10,000 nucleotides of DNA. Origin: Flavobacterium sp. GTDB taxonomy: Bacteria > Bacteroidota > Bacteroidia > Flavobacteriales > Flavobacteriaceae. Both the position numbers and the translations under genes were made by a program. This document shows positions 6,044 through 10,000 of the stretch, one piece after another; positions within the stretch are counted from its first letter, which is position 1, and every line of letters starts with the position of its first letter. The notes under the pieces are model-generated. The model was not told where the DNA came from. It worked only from the letters and a program-made list of their open reading frames with translations, and did no database searches. Location of the stretch: positions 1 to 10,000 of the forward strand of contig NZ_JAIWOF010000125.1 in the NCBI RefSeq assembly GCF_020217025.1, written 5' to 3'.

Positions 6044-7522
6044 ATGAGCAAGAACTTAACAACAAGAGCGGAAGATTATTCCAAATGGTATAACGAACTA
6101 GTCGTAAAGGCTGATTTAGCAGAAAATTCAGGGGTTAGAGGGTGTATGGTGATTAAACCATATGGCTATGCAATTTGGGAAAAAATGCAAGCTGAATTAG
6201 ATAGGATGTTTAAAGAAACTGGACATAGTAATGCTTATTTCCCCTTGTTTGTTCCAAAAAGTATGTTTGAGGCAGAAGAGAAAAATGCTGAAGGTTTTGC
6301 TAAAGAGTGTGCTATTGTAACGCATTACCGATTAAAAACGGATGAAGAAAGACCAGGGAAATTAATGGTTGATCCAAACGCGAAATTAGAAGAAGAACTA
6401 ATCGTTCGTCCTACTTCTGAAGCTATTATTTGGTCAACTTACAAAGGTTGGGTGCAATCATATAGAGATTTACCTTTACTAATCAATCAATGGGCAAATG
6501 TGGTGCGTTGGGAAATGAGAACGCGTTTGTTTTTAAGAACAGCTGAATTTTTATGGCAAGAAGGACATACAGCTCATGAAACACGTCAAGAAGCGATTGA
6601 AGAATCAGAAAGAATGATGAATGTGTATGCGGATTTTGTTCAAAACTTCATGGCAATTCCAGTGATTAAAGGTTTAAAAACAGAAACAGAACGTTTTGCA
6701 GGTGCAGATGAAACCTATTGTATTGAAGCGTTAATGCAAGACGGAAAAGCATTGCAGGCGGGAACTTCACATTTCTTAGGTCAAAATTTTGCGAAAGCTT
6801 TTGATGTAAAATTTGCTAACAAAGAAGGGAAGCAAGAACACGTTTGGGGAACTTCTTGGGGGGTTTCTACGCGTTTAATGGGGGCTTTAGTAATGACGCA
6901 TTCAGATGATAAAGGTCTGGTGTTACCTCCAAACTTAGCACCAATTCAAGTTGTGATTGTTCCAATTTATAAAACTGATGAGCAATTTGATGCAATTTCA
7001 GACCAAGTAAATGGTTTGGTAGCCGAATTGAGAAAATTAGGTATTTCTGTTAAATACGACAATAGAGATACTCAAAAACCAGGGTTCAAATTTGCGGAAT
7101 GGGAATTAAAAGGGGTTCCGGTTCGTATTGCAGTTGGACCAAACGATTTGGAAAACGGAACTTACGAAATTGCTCGTAGAGATAATTTATCAAAAGAAGT
7201 AGTTGCTAAAGATGGAGTAGTAGCTTATATTCAAAATTTATTAGCAACTATTCAAAATGATTTGTTTGCTAAAGCGTTGGATTACAGAGATACACATATT
7301 ACGGAAGTAAATTCTTTTGAAGAGTTTAAAGAAGTTTTAGAAACAAAAGGTGGTTTCTTAGCAGCGCATTGGGATGGAACGGCAGAAACTGAAGAAAAAA
7401 TCAAAGAATTAACAAAAGCAACCATCCGTTGTATTGCTTTAGACAGAGTAGAAGAGGCAGGAACTTGTGTTTTAACAGGAAAGCCCTCTACTGGAAGAGT
7501 CTTATTTGCAAAGGCTTACTAA
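6044..7522 (+). CDS. proS: prolyl-tRNA synthetase, archaeal/eukaryotic-type
   Basis: The 492-residue cytoplasmic class II synthetase charges tRNA-Pro. Visible landmarks are RPTSE (122-126), motif 2 around [26 protein letters not shown] (153-178), [10 protein letters not shown] (240-249), motif 3 around [24 protein letters not shown] (273-296, R277), an anticodon-binding domain from about 300 to 400, and a C-terminal domain ending FAKAY with the terminal Tyr usual for this subtype. There is no editing INS domain, which fits the short archaeal-type form. The C-terminal zinc-site equivalent is reduced: C463 and C475 remain, while the expected first Cys lies in a TEE context (449-451) and the last is T478. 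A longer frame starts at TTG 5987, but the ATG at 6044 gives the family N-terminus [20 protein letters not shown] and lies downstream of the -7 box. No clear terminator follows. Confidence 0.95.
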   Translation: MSKNLTTRAEDYSKWYNELVVKADLAENSGVRGCMVIKPYGYAIWEKMQAELDRMFKETGHSNAYFPLFVPKSMFEAEEKNAEGFAKECAIVTHYRLKTDEERPGKLMVDPNAKLEEELIVRPTSEAIIWSTYKGWVQSYRDLPLLINQWANVVRWEMRTRLFLRTAEFLWQEGHTAHETRQEAIEESERMMNVYADFVQNFMAIPVIKGLKTETERFAGADETYCIEALMQDGKALQAGTSHFLGQNFAKAFDVKFANKEGKQEHVWGTSWGVSTRLMGALVMTHSDDKGLVLPPNLAPIQVVIVPIYKTDEQFDAISDQVNGLVAELRKLGISVKYDNRDTQKPGFKFAEWELKGVPVRIAVGPNDLENGTYEIARRDNLSKEVVAKDGVVAYIQNLLATIQNDLFAKALDYRDTHITEVNSFEEFKEVLETKGGFLAAHWDGTAETEEKIKELTKATIRCIALDRVEEAGTCVLTGKPSTGRVLFAKAY

Positions 7523-7561
7523 AAAAATAGTAAAAAAAGCGAAAAAAAAATATTGATGCTA

Positions 7562-7591
7562 TTGCAGGAATAAAAAATGTGTTTATCTTTG
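7562..7591 (+). promoter_or_regulatory. promoter of the tRNA-Glu pair
   Basis: TTG (7562-7564), exactly 19 bp, then TATCTTTG (7584-7591) is the best match to the Bacteroidetes promoter consensus in this window. The predicted start near 7598 leaves about 40 nt of leader before the first tRNA. A strong promoter is expected for a tRNA unit. Confidence 0.75.
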
Positions 7592-7638
7592 CACTCGCAT
7601 TACGGAAATGAGGTCTTTTAGAGTTCAGAGTACGAGAT

Positions 7639-7710
7639 GGCCCGTTCGTCTATCGGTTAGGACGCCAGGTTTTCATCCTGGTAAGAGGGGTTCGATTCCC
7701 CTACGGGCTA
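7639..7710 (+). tRNA. tRNA-Glu (anticodon UUC), copy 1
   Basis: The full cloverleaf can be read. The acceptor stem pairs GGCCCGT with ACGGGCT (G1-U72 wobble), the discriminator is A at 7710, and CCA is not encoded. The anticodon stem CCAGG/CCTGG encloses the loop TTTTCAT with anticodon TTC at 7672-7674. The T arm is AGGGG-TTCGATT-CCCCT. It decodes GAA and GAG, and also serves tetrapyrrole synthesis in organisms that use the glutamyl-tRNA route. Confidence 0.97.
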
Positions 7711-7736
7711 CTTATTGAATTAAAGAATTGGTTAAT

Positions 7737-7808
7737 GGCCCGTTCGTCTATCGGTTAGGACGCCAGGTTTTCATCCTGGTAAGAGGGGTTCGATTCCCCT
7801 ACGGGCTA
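7737..7808 (+). tRNA. tRNA-Glu (anticodon UUC), copy 2
   Basis: This is identical to copy 1 over its 72 nt; the identity runs from 7735 to 7809 against 7637 to 7711. A 26-nt spacer separates the two. No promoter box lies in the spacer, so both are probably processed from one transcript. Confidence 0.97.
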
Positions 7809-7868
7809 CAAAATTAGTTGTAAATAAGTTTTATAAAATAATAATTGGTGTCTCGGTTATTATTTTAT

Positions 7869-7925
7869 TAGTTAAAACCAAAGTGTTCGCCTAGGCGAAT
7901 GTGGGAGGTTTTTCTTTTTTAACTA
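7869..7925 (+). terminator. structured region: terminator of the tRNA unit or rpsT leader
   Basis: TTCGCCTAGGCGAA at 7886-7899 is a perfect 14-bp palindrome. Further symmetry surrounds it: AAAACC (7874-7879) with GGTTTT (7907-7912), or alternatively TAGTTAAAA (7869-7877) with TTTTAACTA (7917-7925). A T-rich run at 7909-7920 follows the core hairpin. This may end the tRNA transcript or act as a 5' leader of rpsT. A separate AT-only inverted repeat lies just before it (7834-7844 with 7857-7867, 12-nt loop). I find no TAnnTTTG box between the tRNAs and rpsT. Confidence 0.45.
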
Positions 7926-7964
7926 GTAGTTTATAACAATTATTACAATTAAAAAAAGAACAAA

Positions 7965-8216
7965 ATGGCAAATCATAAATCTGCTTTAAAAAGAATTAGA
8001 AGTAACGAGAAAAGAAGAGTATTAAACAGATACCAACACAAAACTACTCGTAACGCTATCAAAGCTATTCGTTTAGCTACTGACAAAGCTGAAGCTTCTG
8101 CAAAATTATCAACTGTAATTTCTATGATTGATAAATTAGCTAAGAAAAATATTATCCATGATAATAAAGCTTCTAACTTAAAATCTAAATTAACTAAACA
8201 CGTAGCTTCTTTATAG
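7965..8216 (+). CDS. rpsT: 30S ribosomal protein S20
   Basis: The 83-residue, strongly basic, helical protein begins MANHKSALKRIRSNEKRR and has the family's conserved NKASNLKSKLTKHV segment near its end. The length is normal for S20. It binds 16S rRNA early in small-subunit assembly. The ATG at 7965 follows an A-rich leader (TTAAAAAAAGAACAAA) with no Shine-Dalgarno sequence, as usual in Bacteroidetes. It lies 156 bp after the second tRNA-Glu and has its own terminator downstream. In other bacteria S20 can repress its own synthesis through the mRNA leader; the hairpins at 7869-7925 could be relevant, but this is inference. Confidence 0.96.
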   Translation: MANHKSALKRIRSNEKRRVLNRYQHKTTRNAIKAIRLATDKAEASAKLSTVISMIDKLAKKNIIHDNKASNLKSKLTKHVASL

Positions 8217-8239
8217 TCTACCGTTAGTGAAATATACTA

Positions 8240-8265
8240 AAGCTCTCATTTTGAGGGCTTTTTTT
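8240..8265 (+). terminator. intrinsic terminator of rpsT
   Basis: AAGCTCTCA (8240-8248) pairs with TGAGGGCTT (8252-8260), with one U-G wobble and a TTT loop, followed by a T run to 8265. It begins 24 bp after the rpsT stop. Confidence 0.88.
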
Positions 8266-8332
8266 ATACGTTATTATTATGTTATTTCTACTAAAGTATT
8301 GATTACTATAGTGTTTTTATCAAAATAAACAT

Positions 8333-8340
8333 TACCTTTG
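8333..8340 (+). promoter_or_regulatory. -7 promoter box of typA
   Basis: TACCTTTG matches TAnnTTTG exactly and lies 20 bp before the ATG at 8361, implying a leader of about 14 nt. There is no clean TTG at the expected spacing; a TGTTTTT stretch at 8312-8318 occupies that position. It lies beyond the rpsT terminator, so typA has its own transcript. Confidence 0.65.
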
Positions 8341-8360
8341 CACCTTCAAAAATTTTATAA

Positions 8361-10000
8361 ATGACTTCTATTAGAAACATCGCAATTATTGCCCACGTTG
8401 ACCACGGTAAAACTACTTTGGTTGATAAAATCATGTACCACTGTCAGTTGTTTCGTGAAAACGAAAATACAGGAGATTTAATCTTAGATAATAATGACTT
8501 AGAGCGTGAAAGAGGTATTACTATTACTTCTAAAAACGTTTCTGTAACTTACAAAGGAACAAAAATCAACATTATCGATACTCCAGGTCACGCCGATTTT
8601 GGTGGTGAAGTAGAGCGTGTACTTAATATGGCAGATGGTGTTTGTCTTTTAGTAGATGCTTTTGAAGGACCAATGCCACAAACACGTTTCGTATTACAAA
8701 AAGCGATTGACTTAGGTTTAAAACCTTGTGTGGTTATTAATAAAGTAGATAAAGAAAACTGTACTCCAGAAGAAGTACATGAAAAAGTTTTCGACTTAAT
8801 GTTTGAATTAGGTGCTACAGAAGAGCAGTTAGATTTCCCAACCGTTTATGGTTCTGCTAAAAACAACTGGATGTCTGATGACTTTAGAAATCAAACTGAA
8901 AATATTGAGCCTTTATTAGATATGGTTTTGGAACATGTTCCAGCTCCTAAAGTTTCTGAAGGAACGCCTCAAATGTTAATTACATCTTTAGATTTCTCTT
9001 CGTTTACAGGTCGTATCGCGATTGGTCGTTTACAAAGAGGTGTTTTACGTGAAGGAATGAACGTTTCTTTAGTAAAAAGAGATGGAAAAATAAGCAAATC
9101 AAAAATTAAAGAATTACATACTTTTGAAGGTTTAGGTCGTAAAAAAGTAGAAGAAGTTGTTGCAGGTGATATCTGTGCGATTGTAGGTTTAGAAGGTTTT
9201 GAAATTGGTGATACCGTTGCTGATTTTGAAAATCCAGAAGCGTTAACTTCTATTGCAATTGACGAACCAACAATGAGTATGTTGTTTACAATTAACGATT
9301 CTCCTTTCTTTGGTAAAGAAGGAAAATTTGTAACTTCTCGTCACATTAAAGATCGTTTATCTAAAGAATTAGAGAAAAACTTAGCATTAAGAGTTAATGA
9401 AACTGATTCTGCTGATAAATTCTTAGTTTTCGGTCGTGGTGTACTTCACTTATCAGTTTTAATTGAAACCATGAGAAGAGAAGGATATGAATTACAAATT
9501 GGACAGCCACAAGTAATCATTAAAGAAATTGATGGTGTTAAATGTGAGCCAATCGAAGAATTAACAGTTGATTTACCAGAAAATCTTTCAGGTAGAGCCG
9601 TAGAATTCGTAACTATCCGTAAAGGTGAAATGTTATCTATGGAGCCTAAAGGAGAACGTATGATTATCAAATTCAATATTCCATCTCGTGGAATTATCGG
9701 ATTGAGAAATCAATTGTTAACGGCTACAGCTGGTGAAGCTATTATGTCGCACCGTTTTATTGAATACCAACCATTCAAAGGGGAAATTCCAGGACGTTTA
9801 GGAGGTTCATTAATTTCTATGGAAAACGGAAAAGCAATTCCTTATTCTATTGATAAATTACAAGATAGAGGTAAATTCTTCGTTGACCCGAATGAAGATA
9901 TCTACGAAGGTCAGGTAATTGGTGAAAATTCACGTGGTGATGATATGGTGGTGAATGTAACTAAAACTAAAAAATTAACAAACGTACGTTCTTCTGGAAA
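8361..10000 (+). CDS. typA: ribosome-associated translational GTPase TypA/BipA (3' end outside window)
   Basis: The frame is open from the ATG at 8361 to the right edge: 546 codons of a family usually near 600, so roughly the last 50 residues are missing. GTPase motifs are intact: G1 AHVDHGKT (11-18), the switch I region ERERGITI (48-55), G3 DTPGH (73-77), G4 NKVD (127-130) and G5 SAK (165-167). They are followed by the EF-G-like beta-barrel domain II (about 200-300), domain III, and the TypA-specific C-terminal part with RGIIGLRNQ and the PFKGEIPGR segment. TypA binds the 70S ribosome and supports subunit assembly and stress or cold adaptation in studied bacteria. The start is supported by the exact family N-terminus and the -7 box 20 bp upstream. 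Confidence 0.96.
   Translation, partial: MTSIRNIAIIAHVDHGKTTLVDKIMYHCQLFRENENTGDLILDNNDLERERGITITSKNVSVTYKGTKINIIDTPGHADFGGEVERVLNMADGVCLLVDAFEGPMPQTRFVLQKAIDLGLKPCVVINKVDKENCTPEEVHEKVFDLMFELGATEEQLDFPTVYGSAKNNWMSDDFRNQTENIEPLLDMVLEHVPAPKVSEGTPQMLITSLDFSSFTGRIAIGRLQRGVLREGMNVSLVKRDGKISKSKIKELHTFEGLGRKKVEEVVAGDICAIVGLEGFEIGDTVADFENPEALTSIAIDEPTMSMLFTINDSPFFGKEGKFVTSRHIKDRLSKELEKNLALRVNETDSADKFLVFGRGVLHLSVLIETMRREGYELQIGQPQVIIKEIDGVKCEPIEELTVDLPENLSGRAVEFVTIRKGEMLSMEPKGERMIIKFNIPSRGIIGLRNQLLTATAGEAIMSHRFIEYQPFKGEIPGRLGGSLISMENGKAIPYSIDKLQDRGKFFVDPNEDIYEGQVIGENSRGDDMVVNVTKTKKLTNVRSSG

Noticed and set aside
7516..7533. TTACTA-AAAAAA-TAGTAA inverted repeat at the proS stop as a terminator
   Set aside because: The stem is only 6 bp, nearly all A/T, and is followed by A rather than T on the plus strand, so it does not look like an intrinsic terminator.
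7899..7922. Seven-codon leader peptide (MWEVFLF) before rpsT
   Set aside because: It is a very short frame that arises by chance from the palindrome end and T-run; no coding or start signal supports it.
9446..9676. 76-residue minus-strand frame inside typA
   Set aside because: It is antisense to conserved typA coding sequence and has no independent support.
1..10000. CRISPR array, mobile element or defence system
   Set aside because: There are no regularly spaced repeats with unique spacers and no transposase, integrase, nuclease or toxin-like product; the content is mainly housekeeping plus one envelope operon.

Overview
The window looks like ordinary chromosome of a Flavobacterium-like member of the Bacteroidetes (Flavobacteriia). 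The DNA is AT-rich and the starts follow A/T-rich leaders without a clear Shine-Dalgarno sequence. At least six intergenic sites match the Bacteroidetes -7 promoter element TAnnTTTG. The proteins (archaeal-type ProRS, a FadL-like outer membrane protein with the Bacteroidetes N-terminal pattern, a lipoprotein rich in Asn and aromatic residues) fit the same group. The species cannot be named from the sequence.

Layout. 58-1476 (+) encodes a three-domain metallo-beta-lactamase/rhodanese protein of the CstB persulfide dioxygenase type. It converges on a 78-residue YdcH/DUF465 gene (1527-1763, -), and a bidirectional terminator lies between them. 1900-3201 (-) is rimO, with its own terminator and -7 box. 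3279-3335 holds a GC-rich palindromic element resembling a dispersed flavobacterial repeat. 3402-5942 (-) is a probable two-gene operon: a lipoprotein with Trp/Gly/Tyr repeats and (S/T)PR repeats, followed 33 bp later by a FadL/OmpP1-like beta-barrel gene. Its promoter region is packed against that of the divergent proS (6044-7522, +). Next come two identical tRNA-Glu(UUC) genes behind a consensus promoter, a structured intergenic region, rpsT (S20), and typA/bipA, which runs off the right edge.

Functionally the right half is translation: ProRS, tRNA-Glu, S20, the ribosome-associated GTPase TypA, and on the left RimO, which modifies ribosomal protein S12. The lipoprotein/FadL pair is a separate envelope unit, and the persulfide dioxygenase-like gene is a stand-alone sulfur metabolism gene.

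Several genes have longer possible readings that begin at TTG codons. The starts given here use internal ATGs, chosen from family alignment and from the position of the -7 boxes. There is no gene-free stretch longer than 300 bp. I see no CRISPR array, transposase, phage gene or defence system. The less routine signals are the low-complexity lipoprotein and its operon, the palindromic repeat, and several perfect palindromes in intergenic regions.
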